Shown: piece by piece, positions 23,110-32,008 of the stretch
How the letters are laid out: every line of letters begins with the position of its first letter
How positions within the stretch are numbered: position 1 is the stretch's first letter
From: Shewanella waksmanii ATCC BAA-643
GTDB lineage: Bacteria; Pseudomonadota; Gammaproteobacteria; Enterobacterales; Shewanellaceae
Direction: 5' to 3'
Assembly: GCF_000518805.1 (NCBI RefSeq)
Contig: NZ_JAEH01000046.1
Span: forward strand, 1-43,866
Length of the DNA: 43,866 nucleotides
The notes under the pieces: model-generated
Told to the model about the DNA's origin: nothing
The model's input: only the letters and a program-made list of their open reading frames with translations
The model's database searches: none
Program-made: the position numbers and the translations under genes

Positions 23110-24897
23110 CTAAATGACTATTTCTTTATCACTGCCACGTTTTTTTAAGACCACTTTCGCCAAACAACCGCACTGATTGTCATCGCGCGACGTGAGACGA
23201 AGCCCGCCTTGATGCTCTTTAATCACCTCTTTGCAGATGGCCAAGCCCAAGCCTAGACCTTGAGACTTTGTGGTAAAGAAGGTGGCCGTTAAGGTGTCGC
23301 TATCTTGAGATAAGCCCGGTCCGTTATCAATCACGCTAAGCACAACTTGATGATCTAGAAAGTCCAAGTCGAGGTGAATATACCCTGGCTGAATATGGGC
23401 TTCGGTGATTGCATCAATGCTGTTTTTGACTAAATTGACCAGCACCTGCAATAGGCCGACTCGGTCTGCGGTGATAAAGAAAGGCTCACCTTTAATCGAA
23501 CGCTCGATTTGAATATCGTGTCGCTGTAGCTCTAAGCGCAACAAAGACACCGTTTCATCCACTAAGGTCAGAATATTCACATCACTCATCACCGCTTCAC
23601 GGCGCTTCAACAGGCCACGAATACGATGCACCACTTCGCCGGCGCGAGTGGATTGTTTATGAATCTTTTCCAATAAAGCGATAGCGGTTTGCTGCGCTTG
23701 GCGGGGATCACTTTGTAAACGCATGATGCCGCCTTCGCTGTAACTGGTAATCGCCGCGATAGGTTGATTAATTTCATGGGCTAAGCCAGCACCAATTTCT
23801 CCAACAATCGATGCACTTTGTAAGCGCTCAAGCGCAATAGCCTGCTGCTTTAGTTGACGCTCTGACTCCACCAATGACTCACTTTTTTGGTGAAAGCGAT
23901 ACTCAATCCACAGATGATATACCGTGGCGATGATAAAAATAACGATCGCTAACATACCCCAATGGCGATTTTCTTTAAGCCAAAACTGAACATCTTCCCA
24001 GCGGCTATTTTTGGGCGACTGCACATGCAGTTCACTAAAGAGCTGGATTACCGCTAACTGGCTAATGGGAGAGGTCCAGCCCATCAACTGCGCTTGCACT
24101 GCAGCCGGTGCATCAGCATCAAGATCCATCAGTGCTTGAGTGATTTTTTTACTCATACCAATGGCGACACTTTCACTGGCAGCAAAAGACCAGTTTGGAT
24201 ATAAATTGGTACTACATTGGCACTCGAAACCATCAGGCCGACTAGGGTTAAGTACCCGATAGTCTTTGGAATCGATCATGCCTCGCGCAACCATATCCTC
24301 GAAGGTACACAGAGGCGTAATCGCGGCATCGACGTTACCATCACGCACTTGGTACAACAGCGGATCGAGGGGAAAGCCAAGAAACTTGGTTTCAGCGAAA
24401 TAGGTTTTAGCATCCATCCCCAATTTGTGCATTAATCCCACGGTAGCTTGATACCCACCCAATGCATGGGGGTCACTGGCAGCAACGACCTTAGCTTTTA
24501 AATCGTAAACCGTGCGGTATTCGCTATCAGCACGCACTATGATTGCCGAGCCAATCGCCGATGTGGCGCCATTGTGTCGCCGCGAACGCATGGTCGCCAG
24601 CCAAGACAACGGATACTGATTAGAAAGAAACAGGTACTGACCGGGATTGGTGATAATAAACTGAATTTTGCCAGACTCCATGGCTTGATTCAGTGCGGTA
24701 AAATTGCCGGGATAGACATGAAACTGGGTATTGGGCACAGCTTGCTCTAAATAGCTCATCATCGGCGTCCAGCGTTCGATGGCCTGCTGGTGGCCCCAAT
24801 TGGCCAATACCCCTACGTAAAATTGTTGCGGCTGAGTTTGTGCGCTTGCCTGTAGCGACAAGGCGAGAAATATAAGCCCAAGCAAACGTAATATCAT
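23110..24897 (-). CDS. thsS: Sulfur-compound sensor histidine kinase (ThsS/TtrS type)
   Basis: This is a membrane histidine kinase of 595 residues from the ATG at 24897, which has AGGGG before it and opens a good signal peptide. An in-frame start 24 codons upstream lacks one. A PhnD-like periplasmic binding domain (about 20-300) is followed by one membrane helix (about 325-345), a HisKA domain with His374 in GLAHEINQP, and an ATPase domain with N-box VLVNLVKNSIDAI, DNGPGLS and QGLGLGLAICKEV. The same architecture is known for TtrS (tetrathionate) and ThsS (thiosulfate, described from Shewanella halifaxensis next to phsA). The adjoining psrA favours ThsS; the ligand cannot be read from the sequence. 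Confidence 0.85.
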   Translation of the reverse strand: MILRLLGLIFLALSLQASAQTQPQQFYVGVLANWGHQQAIERWTPMMSYLEQAVPNTQFHVYPGNFTALNQAMESGKIQFIITNPGQYLFLSNQYPLSWLATMRSRRHNGATSAIGSAIIVRADSEYRTVYDLKAKVVAASDPHALGGYQATVGLMHKLGMDAKTYFAETKFLGFPLDPLLYQVRDGNVDAAITPLCTFEDMVARGMIDSKDYRVLNPSRPDGFECQCSTNLYPNWSFAASESVAIGMSKKITQALMDLDADAPAAVQAQLMGWTSPISQLAVIQLFSELHVQSPKNSRWEDVQFWLKENRHWGMLAIVIFIIATVYHLWIEYRFHQKSESLVESERQLKQQAIALERLQSASIVGEIGAGLAHEINQPIAAITSYSEGGIMRLQSDPRQAQQTAIALLEKIHKQSTRAGEVVHRIRGLLKRREAVMSDVNILTLVDETVSLLRLELQRHDIQIERSIKGEPFFITADRVGLLQVLVNLVKNSIDAITEAHIQPGYIHLDLDFLDHQVVLSVIDNGPGLSQDSDTLTATFFTTKSQGLGLGLAICKEVIKEHQGGLRLTSRDDNQCGCLAKVVLKKRGSDKEIVI

Positions 24898-25046
24898 TGA
24901 TTTAACCCCTAAATCACTCCTCACTAAGCTTACGCTAATGTAATGCCATATCAACGTGACAGGTTTCAAGGTTTATCAAGCTAAGATGGTTTAATCTGAT
25001 GTTATGCGAGATAGGTCAAACACCACGACGACTGCAAGGATATTCC

Positions 25047-25676
25047 ATGTCTATAAGCACCACAGGCCCCGTCTACTTAGTTGATGATGATGAAGCCATT
25101 GTTGATGCCATTGTTTTTTTGATGGAGGGCTACGGTTATGCCTTAACAAGCTTTCAGTGCGGACATGACTTTCTCGCAAACATCGATTTGTCCCAAGCAG
25201 GTTGCGTGATTTTAGATGCACGTATGCCAGGCTTAAGTGGGCCGGAGGTGCATCAGGCCTTAACCCAAGCTAATAGTCCGTTGGCAGTGATTTTCTTAAC
25301 TGGCCATGGCGATGTGCCAATGGCGGTGGATGCCTTTAAAAATGGCGCTTTTGATTTTTTCCAAAAACCAGTACAAGGCGCAGCACTATCAAGTGCGATT
25401 GCAAAAGGCCTTGAATACAGTCATCGTCAGCACTGGAAATTAACCCACCAGCAGCTAATCAACCAATTGTCGACTCGAGAGAAACAAATTTTTGAATTGG
25501 TGATTGGCGGCCATACCAATAAACAGATGGCAGACCAGCTCTGTGTGGCTATTCGCACCATTGAAGTACATCGTGCCAAAATGATGACCAAATTAAGGGT
25601 GGCTAACCTTGCAGAGTTAGTTAAACTCGCCCCTTTGCTGCAATTACACTCCAATCAAACAGAGTCAAATTCCTGA
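25047..25676 (+). CDS. thsR: Response regulator, FixJ/LuxR class (ThsR/TtrR type)
   Basis: This 209-residue response regulator is the partner of the divergent sensor kinase. The receiver domain has the acidic pocket in LVDDDEA, phospho-acceptor Asp57 in ILDARMPG, the Thr of FLTGHG and Lys107 in FFQKPVQ. A LuxR-type helix-turn-helix (about 145-200, LSTREKQIFELVIGGHTNKQMA) follows. The ATG at 25047 has AAGGA six bases before it and starts directly at the receiver fold, so the longer frame is rejected. Its starts and those of thsS are 149 bp apart. It probably binds the two palindromes upstream of psrA. Confidence 0.87.
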   Translation: MSISTTGPVYLVDDDEAIVDAIVFLMEGYGYALTSFQCGHDFLANIDLSQAGCVILDARMPGLSGPEVHQALTQANSPLAVIFLTGHGDVPMAVDAFKNGAFDFFQKPVQGAALSSAIAKGLEYSHRQHWKLTHQQLINQLSTREKQIFELVIGGHTNKQMADQLCVAIRTIEVHRAKMMTKLRVANLAELVKLAPLLQLHSNQTESNS

Positions 25677-25691
25677 GCGTATCGGCAGCGA

Positions 25692-26579
25692 CTAACTGTA
25701 ATTTAAATCATTAACTTGATTAATAAAGTACTCAATGACTGCATCTTTGGGTTTATTGTTGTGCCAAATAAGCTCAGAAGACCACGTGTTGGCTCGCTGG
25801 TGTTTTTCTTCAGAGACATAAAAACGATCAACCTGCTGACTATCAATACTCTCTTGCAGCATGAATAGTGGCATCCAGGCCCATACGGGAGCGGATTTTA
25901 GCAATGATAATGTCTCATGAAATGAATTGCTGTATATCACTCGGTTACTGTAGTCATGGGTATTTTCTTGCCCGAGCTGCTTCATAAAATAAGCGGAAAC
26001 CTGAGTTTTACCACGCAGTTCATCTAAGCTAATTTTTTGCTCTTTTAGACCCAATAGCGGCGAAGCTACCGCCACAACATCATAGCGGAACCCTTCCACT
26101 GCTTTTAACTCTTGGTGACGATGAAAGGTGTTTACAGTAAGTGCAATATCAGCCTGATGCGACAATACCCAACTGCGTATTTGTAACGGATCGCCACTTA
26201 ACAGCTTTAACGAAACACTAGGATATTTATCGATAATAGCGGCAAAAATATCACTCAGCTGCGGTGAACTTAACATACTGTCAAAGGCTATCGTCATGCT
26301 GCTGGGTGCATTTTGATAAAGACTATCAACCTTAAGGTCAAAAAATTCACTTTCGCGAACCACCGCTTGCGCGGCTTGGAATAGTTCATCGCCTTTGGTC
26401 GTTAACAATAACGAGCGGGGCTTGCGGACAAATAGCTCGATGCCCACTTCTGACTCTAATGCCGCCACCAACCCACTGACGGTCGATGTATGTTTACCGA
26501 GCCGGTAGCTAGCTTGCTTAAAACTTCCCGTTTTAACGGTTTCAACAAATGCATTTAATTGCTCAAGAGTTACCGCCAT
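25692..26579 (-). CDS. LysR-family regulator divergent from an Ntn hydrolase gene
   Basis: This 295-residue protein has a winged helix-turn-helix at about 3-60 (LEQLNAFVETVKTGSFKQASYRLGKHTSTVSGLVAALE) and a two-lobed effector domain of average length. It converges on thsR with 15 bases between the stops. It is divergent from the choloylglycine-hydrolase-family gene, the usual LysR arrangement, so that gene is its likely target. The effector is unknown. Confidence 0.85.
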   Translation of the reverse strand: MAVTLEQLNAFVETVKTGSFKQASYRLGKHTSTVSGLVAALESEVGIELFVRKPRSLLLTTKGDELFQAAQAVVRESEFFDLKVDSLYQNAPSSMTIAFDSMLSSPQLSDIFAAIIDKYPSVSLKLLSGDPLQIRSWVLSHQADIALTVNTFHRHQELKAVEGFRYDVVAVASPLLGLKEQKISLDELRGKTQVSAYFMKQLGQENTHDYSNRVIYSNSFHETLSLLKSAPVWAWMPLFMLQESIDSQQVDRFYVSEEKHQRANTWSSELIWHNNKPKDAVIEYFINQVNDLNYS

Positions 26580-26630
26580 CAGCTTATCCTTATATTATCA
26601 ACCAATCTTTAGGAAGGGTAAAACCCTCTC

Positions 26631-26659
26631 TTGACGTTGTTCAACAATGACAATATACC
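26631..26659 (+). promoter_or_regulatory. Sigma-70-type promoter of the Ntn hydrolase gene, with a palindrome in the spacer
   Basis: TTGACG (26631-26636), a 17-bp spacer and TATACC (26654-26659) precede the gene by about 80 bp. The spacer contains the 11-bp palindrome TTGTTCAACAA (26637-26647), a possible operator for the divergent LysR protein. Confidence 0.5.
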
Positions 26660-26736
26660 TTCGATAATAGGTCTCAAGCAATCAAGCTTTGCAATTGATA
26701 ACCAGTTACTCATTTGATGACCGAGAGGGTATTACC

Positions 26737-27807
26737 ATGAAAAAATCTATTATCGCTTTAACTATGATAGCCAGCATTGCATCTGTCGCCAGCGGCACCG
26801 CAAGTGCCTGTTCACGTATTATTCAGGACACCGGTGATGCTCACGGCATTTCCATTGCCCGTTCTTATGACTGGGGCGGTACAGAGCTAAAATCAATCGC
26901 TCGCGTGCAAGTTAACGGTACTGAACGCACAAGCAAGCCCGTACCTGAATACCAGCATGCTGCGAGTTGGCAGGTGAAATACAACACAGTGTCTTTTGAA
27001 GAGGTAGAAACCTTCCACAATACCACTGGTGAGGCGATTAATACCGAGGGACTTTCTGCATCTATGCTTTATATGGACGATTCCAAATATTTTATTAAAG
27101 ATATCAAAGATGATGGTAAACCCGCCGTACACTTAAGCGATATCGTACCGTTTATTGTAGAAAGCTACGCCAATGTAGAAGAAGCAGTACAAGCATTTGA
27201 AGACGGCCAATGGCAAATCGCTTTCAAAACAGGTATTGGCGGCCATCAGCATGGCTTTCATGTCTCCGTGCAAGATAAGTCAGGCGACATCGCCTTATTT
27301 CAGCTAAATGCAGGTGGAAAAATGGTGGTGCATCGCGGCGATGTGAGTACCGATCTGCGGGTAATGGCTAACTCACCTCTACAACAAGACCATCGTGCAT
27401 ACGCAGCACAGTTCGATACAACTCAAACTGTTGGTTTGCCTAGCTCTATTAGCTCAGCGGATCGCAACGTACGAGGCTTAGCTGCGACCCATGCAGCCAA
27501 CTGGAACGACGACAGTATTGGCACTGAGTGGATGAACATTCGTGGCAAAATAAAGTCAATCTTCGACTACGGCAACAAAGTGCCAGCAGATATGATTGAC
27601 CCTACTAATGATGTGGGCTACCGCACTTGGGAAACCTTTGTTTACTCACTTGAAACCGGCGGTATCACCTATTACAACGAAGGCAATGCCAGCCAGTTAT
27701 CTTTGCACATCAATGACATCAAAACCATGCAAACTGAAATGTGTGCTGATATCTTTAATCAAGCGCACCAAACAGGAAAAATCTCTTGGGGAGCATGCAC
27801 TAAGTAA
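26737..27807 (+). CDS. Secreted choloylglycine hydrolase / penicillin V acylase family Ntn hydrolase
   Basis: This 356-residue amide hydrolase belongs to the linear-amide C-N hydrolase family. A signal peptide (MKK, then a hydrophobic run) ends in TASA, directly before Cys25. Signal-peptidase cleavage would expose that Cys as the N-terminal nucleophile of the mature enzyme, as in Gram-negative penicillin V acylases. The following SRIIQDTGDAHGISIARSYDWG holds the conserved Arg/Asp region. Related Gram-negative enzymes cleave acyl-homoserine lactones, bile-acid conjugates or penicillin V; the substrate here is not determined. The ATG at 26737 has GAGAGGG before it, so a longer frame is rejected. 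Confidence 0.85.
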   Translation: MKKSIIALTMIASIASVASGTASACSRIIQDTGDAHGISIARSYDWGGTELKSIARVQVNGTERTSKPVPEYQHAASWQVKYNTVSFEEVETFHNTTGEAINTEGLSASMLYMDDSKYFIKDIKDDGKPAVHLSDIVPFIVESYANVEEAVQAFEDGQWQIAFKTGIGGHQHGFHVSVQDKSGDIALFQLNAGGKMVVHRGDVSTDLRVMANSPLQQDHRAYAAQFDTTQTVGLPSSISSADRNVRGLAATHAANWNDDSIGTEWMNIRGKIKSIFDYGNKVPADMIDPTNDVGYRTWETFVYSLETGGITYYNEGNASQLSLHINDIKTMQTEMCADIFNQAHQTGKISWGACTK

Positions 27808-27826
27808 GCAACTCTCATACTAGCGA

Positions 27827-27852
27827 GTCACCACCAAGTTATTGGTGGTGAC
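27827..27852. terminator. Hairpin between convergent Ntn hydrolase and GNAT genes
   Basis: An 11-bp perfect stem (27827-27837 with 27842-27852) closes a GTTA loop. It lies between two stop codons of converging genes. It has no U-run, so it may be a weak bidirectional terminator. Confidence 0.5.
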
Positions 27853-27860
27853 GCTTAAGC

Positions 27861-28397
27861 TTACCAATATTGGGGTTGATTTAACGCCGCAACACATTGC
27901 ACCGGTTCAGCTAATGCTTCAATAGTTTGACCGTTTAATGATTGGCCAATCCAGCCATGTGGATGCGACAAAGGAAACGGCGCAGCGATTACCTGCTCGC
28001 TAATCGGCTCAAAACCGACTTTGCCATAAAAGTTAGGATCGCCATAGGTCAACAATACATCGGCGCCTTGGGTTTTCAGTTGCTCAATAGCAAATCGAAT
28101 CAATTGTTGGCCAACTCCTTGTCCTTGCATCGATGTCGCAACTGCCATCGGCGATAAAATAAAGCCCTGCTGTTCATTACTCATTTTAAGCCGCGTCAAT
28201 AAGGTAGCAGCCACAATGGCATCGTCTTGAATTGCAATACAAGTGACAATATCATCGGCAGCGGTCGTCCCGAGCATTTCAGAGACGAGCTGACCGATAA
28301 CCTGGCCTTCACTTTCCCCTTCTGCATCGGCAAAAACAGTGCGGAACAGCGAGACCACTTCGGTGTCATCAACCCCATTTAGTATAGAATATTGCAT
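27861..28397 (-). CDS. GNAT acetyltransferase, YhbS-like
   Basis: This 178-residue protein has the acetyl-CoA binding motif A of the GNAT fold, ILSPMAVATSMQGQGVGQQLIRFAIEQLK, near the middle. It is followed by the YGDPNFYGKVGFEP motif typical of the YhbS (COG3153) group. The substrate is not known; related proteins acetylate small molecules or protein N-termini. It probably stands alone, 69 bp from the end of the next gene. Confidence 0.82.
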   Translation of the reverse strand: MQYSILNGVDDTEVVSLFRTVFADAEGESEGQVIGQLVSEMLGTTAADDIVTCIAIQDDAIVAATLLTRLKMSNEQQGFILSPMAVATSMQGQGVGQQLIRFAIEQLKTQGADVLLTYGDPNFYGKVGFEPISEQVIAAPFPLSHPHGWIGQSLNGQTIEALAEPVQCVAALNQPQYW

Positions 28398-28466
28398 AGC
28401 TTACTCCACGGTATTGCCGCACCTTAGGCAACAACAAATCGATTTATAGGCACCAGCGTAGCGACA

Positions 28467-29165
28467 TTAATCATCAAGGTGAACCAGTAGCTTACTTTTT
28501 AGTGGCCGAAGTAACATTTCACTGCCTATTACCGCGTATAAAAACGGCAAAATTAACACCGGAATAGAATAGGCAAATACCTGCTGTAAGTGGTGTAAAT
28601 CAAACTGCTGACCGATTTCAACCACCACCGCCACAAGGCCAACTAACCACACCAGTACGGCACTGGCATACACATAAGTGATCTGTTGCTGATATACATT
28701 TGCCAAGCGTCTAATGGGCTCACCACCTTGAATATCTTCAGCAAATAGATATTTAACCCCTCTAACACTCATCAGTAATCCTTCAACCCCCACACTCAGA
28801 CAGGTTAATAAGCTAGTAAAGCAGAATATTAAAATAGCGATAGGCAAATCTATGTAGGTGCTGATTTCGGCGACAACCGAAAACAAACTCAACATTAACC
28901 CGATAACTAATGCAATGATGACTATTGCTCGCATGATCTTGCTCCTCGTCCAGTCGGCTTCAATGACTGCGTTAGCCCCTTGTAGATCGATAGGTGAAAC
29001 TTGATAAGCTGATGCCAATGCCAGAACAGACTCAGCAGAAGCGCGTCCCTCAGACTCAATGCGTTGCACGGTTCGAAGTGATAAACCACATGCCTTAGCT
29101 AATAACTCTTGCGACCAGCCCTGCCTACGACGTAACTGCTTTAATTTTTCTACACTGAGCTGCAT
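28467..29165 (-). CDS. Membrane-anchored XRE-family helix-turn-helix protein (4 helices)
   Basis: This 232-residue protein joins an N-terminal XRE helix-turn-helix (about 7-58, LKQLRRRQGWSQELLAKACGLSLRTVQRIESEG) to four membrane helices (about 78-96, 108-132, 166-186 and 197-217). The membrane part has a loosely MotA/TolQ-like look; I give that no weight without a search. A DNA-binding domain fixed to the membrane suggests a one-component sensor that reads a membrane or envelope signal. It is divergent from a second such gene, with their starts about 270 bp apart. The target genes are unknown. Confidence 0.78.
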   Translation of the reverse strand: MQLSVEKLKQLRRRQGWSQELLAKACGLSLRTVQRIESEGRASAESVLALASAYQVSPIDLQGANAVIEADWTRSKIMRAIVIIALVIGLMLSLFSVVAEISTYIDLPIAILIFCFTSLLTCLSVGVEGLLMSVRGVKYLFAEDIQGGEPIRRLANVYQQQITYVYASAVLVWLVGLVAVVVEIGQQFDLHHLQQVFAYSIPVLILPFLYAVIGSEMLLRPLKSKLLVHLDD

Positions 29166-29345
29166 AAATGAATTCTCATAACTTCAATTATTTTCGACGC
29201 TATTAGCATGGTTTAATGGCTAACATTAGGCAATAAATACCCGTCGACAGTTTTACGACAGTGATGATAATGCTAATAACTCATGACTTGATAACTAAGA
29301 AAAAACTGGATATTTTTAATAAGATAGCGAAAAAGCAACCAGCAG

Positions 29346-29374
29346 TTGACAAAATAACAACTGGACTTGCTAGT
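29346..29374 (+). promoter_or_regulatory. Possible promoter of the second membrane XRE gene
   Basis: A consensus -35 TTGACA (29346-29351) is followed after 17 bp by GCTAGT, or after 19 bp by TAGTCT, neither a strong -10. It lies about 60 bp before the ATG at 29433. Confidence 0.4.
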
Positions 29375-29432
29375 CTGCAACCAACCGATTTTTTACGCTA
29401 GGCTCACATCACTATACGAAGGAATGCACATT

Positions 29433-30416
29433 ATGATTTTAGCGGAAAAGATTACTAAATTAAGAAAACAAATCGGCTGGTCTCAAGAAGAACTCGCGGA
29501 AAAAATGGACGTATCGAGGCGGTCAGTTTCTAAATGGGAAAGTGCCAATAGCATTCCCGATCTCAACAAGATAATTCGCTTGGCCGACATTTTTGAAGTC
29601 TCAACGGATTTCCTGCTTAAAGATGAGTATGAAAACGTCAGCGAGCATGATGAGGTCAAACCCTCAGGCTTAACTCAGGTGAGCTTAGAACAAGCTAGCC
29701 AATATGTAGACAGTAAAATGCAAGCGGCAGCGTTAACCACCAAAGGGGTGATATTATGTGTTTGCTCTGCAATACCGCTGTTTTTCTTATTAGCACTGGC
29801 CGAGACTCAACGGCTTAATATGACCGACGATATTGCCACTGCAATCGGTATCATTTGTATTTTAGTGCTGGTAACGATCGCAGTGAGTTTTTTCATCAAA
29901 ACCAATCAATATGAAGCAGACACTGACATTATCGACAACCAAAAGTTTGAGCTAGCTTATGGCGTACATAGTGTGTTTAGCGAACGTTTGCAGACTTTCC
30001 GCCCCAGTTACAATACTCGCCTGTCTGTCGCAGTGGGCCTATTTATTTTTAGTTTTGTGCCGCTAGTCGTTGTTAGCATGCTATTTGATTACGCTGGTAG
30101 CGCGCTAATGATGTTGATTGTATTACTGTTTATGATTGCGATAGGGCTCGCTATTATTATTCCTGCCTCAACGCGGTTTGACGCCTATACCCATATACTC
30201 GAAGAAAGCGGTTTAGGTTCGGTAAAGTCTAAGCGCACCAAGCGCGCTGAAAAACTCGCCGCTTTTTATTGGCCGTTAGTCACCGCGATATTCCTTGGCT
30301 GGAGTTTGTGGACCATGGACTGGGGCGTCACTTGGATAGTTTGGCCCGTTGGTGCGGTATTGTTTGGCGCCTTAGTCGGGTTAATGGAACTGTTCAGTAA
30401 AGATGATGATGAGTAA
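29433..30416 (+). CDS. Membrane-anchored XRE-family helix-turn-helix protein (about 6 helices)
   Basis: This 327-residue protein has an XRE domain at about 3-60 (ITKLRKQIGWSQEELAEKMDVSRRSVSKWESANSIPDLNKI) of the kind common in Firmicutes. After a polar linker come about six hydrophobic helices. AAGGA supports the ATG at 29433; an upstream frame start is rejected. Its N-terminal domain is only distantly similar to that of the divergent XRE gene, so the two are probably not a recent duplication. The function is unknown. The resemblance to Gram-positive regulators might reflect transfer, but base composition is not unusual. Confidence 0.8.
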   Translation: MILAEKITKLRKQIGWSQEELAEKMDVSRRSVSKWESANSIPDLNKIIRLADIFEVSTDFLLKDEYENVSEHDEVKPSGLTQVSLEQASQYVDSKMQAAALTTKGVILCVCSAIPLFFLLALAETQRLNMTDDIATAIGIICILVLVTIAVSFFIKTNQYEADTDIIDNQKFELAYGVHSVFSERLQTFRPSYNTRLSVAVGLFIFSFVPLVVVSMLFDYAGSALMMLIVLLFMIAIGLAIIIPASTRFDAYTHILEESGLGSVKSKRTKRAEKLAAFYWPLVTAIFLGWSLWTMDWGVTWIVWPVGAVLFGALVGLMELFSKDDDE

Positions 30417-30468
30417 ATAACGGCTTCACAATGAATATCTCGGGACGACCACTTCAGCCCCACTTGGC

Positions 30469-31365
30469 TTACTGCGCTATTTGCGTGATCAGTGTCCGTA
30501 GTTGCTGTAAGCCTTTACCTTTATTGACCATTTTCCAAGCCATGTAAATATCTTCAGCTTGATCGTTAGCATCAATCACATCAACTGCCACCAGCTCACC
30601 ACTAGCAAGTTGGTTTTGTACCCGAACAAGCGGTAAAAAGCCGACCCCAACACCCGCACTGATAGCGGCAATTTTATGTTCAATACTGCTAACGTAAAAC
30701 CGCTGTGATTGTTCAATGACGTTGGTAGACCATGGCACCGCTTTTTCGGCTGAGTCATGTACAACGACAGTCCGATACTGGGCAATATCTGCTTTGATGA
30801 TCGCTGAATTTGGATTCGCTAACGGGTGCGATTTGGCCACTATCAGTTTTTGCACAAATTGAAACACCTTAGTTGCACGAATACCTTGCTGGCTAGGAAT
30901 GGGGGCTGGCGCCCCGACTAAAAGGTCGATTCGGTCTTCAATTAACGCCTCCCAGCCACCGTGCATCACCTCTTCACTCAGATCAATTTCAATATTGGGG
31001 TGATGATGTAAAAAATCGGCCAGTACAGGCAGCAATAGTTTCACATCAAAAATAGTATCAAAGGCGATACGGATCCGAGGTTCCCAGCCGTGAGAAATGG
31101 TTTGTGTTTGTTGAGCAATATTACCAACAACGCCCAGTACTTTACGCCCCTCTTCAAGCAAATAGCGCCCAGCAGGAGTCAATACTGACCGCCGACCTTG
31201 ACGAACAAACAAGGTTACCGACAGCTGCTCTTCCAGTTTTTGCACTATGTATGACACCGCTGATGGCACTTTATCGAGTTGCTCTGCCGCCGCAGCAAAA
31301 CTGCCCCGGCTTTCAATGGCATCTAAAACAAGCAGTGCTTCTAGGGTGATAGGTGAATGCTGCAT
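30469..31365 (-). CDS. yhaJ: LysR-family regulator, YhaJ type
   Basis: This 298-residue regulator has a helix-turn-helix at about 7-65 (LEALLVLDAIESRGSFAAAAEQLDKVPSAVSYIVQKLE) and an effector domain. It faces yqjF, yqjG and a pirin gene. E. coli keeps yhaJ next to yqjF, yqjG and the pirin yhaK, and E. coli YhaJ activates yqjF in response to quinone-like breakdown products of dinitrotoluene. By this shared gene content I name it YhaJ-like. A perfect T-N11-A palindrome lies just upstream of its start. Confidence 0.82.
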   Translation of the reverse strand: MQHSPITLEALLVLDAIESRGSFAAAAEQLDKVPSAVSYIVQKLEEQLSVTLFVRQGRRSVLTPAGRYLLEEGRKVLGVVGNIAQQTQTISHGWEPRIRIAFDTIFDVKLLLPVLADFLHHHPNIEIDLSEEVMHGGWEALIEDRIDLLVGAPAPIPSQQGIRATKVFQFVQKLIVAKSHPLANPNSAIIKADIAQYRTVVVHDSAEKAVPWSTNVIEQSQRFYVSSIEHKIAAISAGVGVGFLPLVRVQNQLASGELVAVDVIDANDQAEDIYMAWKMVNKGKGLQQLRTLITQIAQ

Positions 31366-31380
31366 ATCTGCTTACTCAAT

Positions 31381-31399
31381 TGTTCAAATATTTTGAACA
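31381..31399. promoter_or_regulatory. LysR-type operator between yhaJ and yqjF
   Basis: TGTTCAAA-TAT-TTTGAACA has perfect 8-bp arms around three bases and contains the LysR-type T-N11-A motif. It lies 15 bp before yhaJ, which suggests autoregulation, and about 105 bp before yqjF, which suits activation. Confidence 0.7.
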
Positions 31400-31504
31400 T
31401 ATTAAGCAAATAATTACGGTTATTCCAATAACTGCGCTTATTTACAATAAGTTCATATTCAAGACTACAGCAGTCGATGGCCAAAAAATTTTAGGAAATA
31501 CGTT

Positions 31505-31951
31505 ATGAAAAGCTCGGCATTAAAAATGATTTTTAACTCAAACCCAAGCCTATCCACCCTACCACTGCGACTTATCGCAGGTACTATTTTTGCTGCACAT
31601 GGTGCCCAGAAACTGTTTGCTTGGTTTGGTGGTTATGGCCTAGAAGGCACCGGGCAATGGATGGAGTCGATTGGTCTGGCACCCGGTTTTTTAATGGCGT
31701 TGCTTGCAGGGAGCGCGGAGTTCTTCGGTGGACTGTTATTACTTGTGGGTTTACTGACTCGCCCTACCGCTGTCGTGCTGGCCGTTACCATGCTGGTGGC
31801 CATTTTTAGTGTCCATTTTGAAAATGGCTTATTTATGTCGAACAACGGCTATGAATTTGGTTTAGCACTGTTTGCTATCAGCCTAGCACTAGCGCTGCAG
31901 GGTGCGGGTCGATTTGCACTCGATAACTCAATAAGCCGCAAGCTGTCTTAA
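31505..31951 (+). CDS. yqjF: DoxX-family membrane protein YqjF
   Basis: This 148-residue protein has four membrane helices (about 20-38, 60-82, 88-105 and 116-133) and the DoxX-family motif RLIAGTIFAAHGAQKLFAWFGG. E. coli YqjF is a DoxX-type predicted quinol oxidase subunit that is strongly induced by aromatic and quinone stress; its biochemical role is not settled. It is first in an operon-like row with yqjG and the pirin gene, with gaps of 57 and 26 bp. Confidence 0.85.
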   Translation: MKSSALKMIFNSNPSLSTLPLRLIAGTIFAAHGAQKLFAWFGGYGLEGTGQWMESIGLAPGFLMALLAGSAEFFGGLLLLVGLLTRPTAVVLAVTMLVAIFSVHFENGLFMSNNGYEFGLALFAISLALALQGAGRFALDNSISRKLS

Positions 31952-32008
31952 GCACACTAAAGCGACACCTAAACCAACATTAATCAATAGATTTTAAGGA
32001 GCATCATC

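Noticed and set aside
20538..25676. Tetrathionate reductase system (ttrABC with ttrRS)
   Set aside because: The regulators fit TtrRS in architecture, but the molybdoenzyme is 758 residues, close to PsrA/PhsA and far shorter than TtrA.
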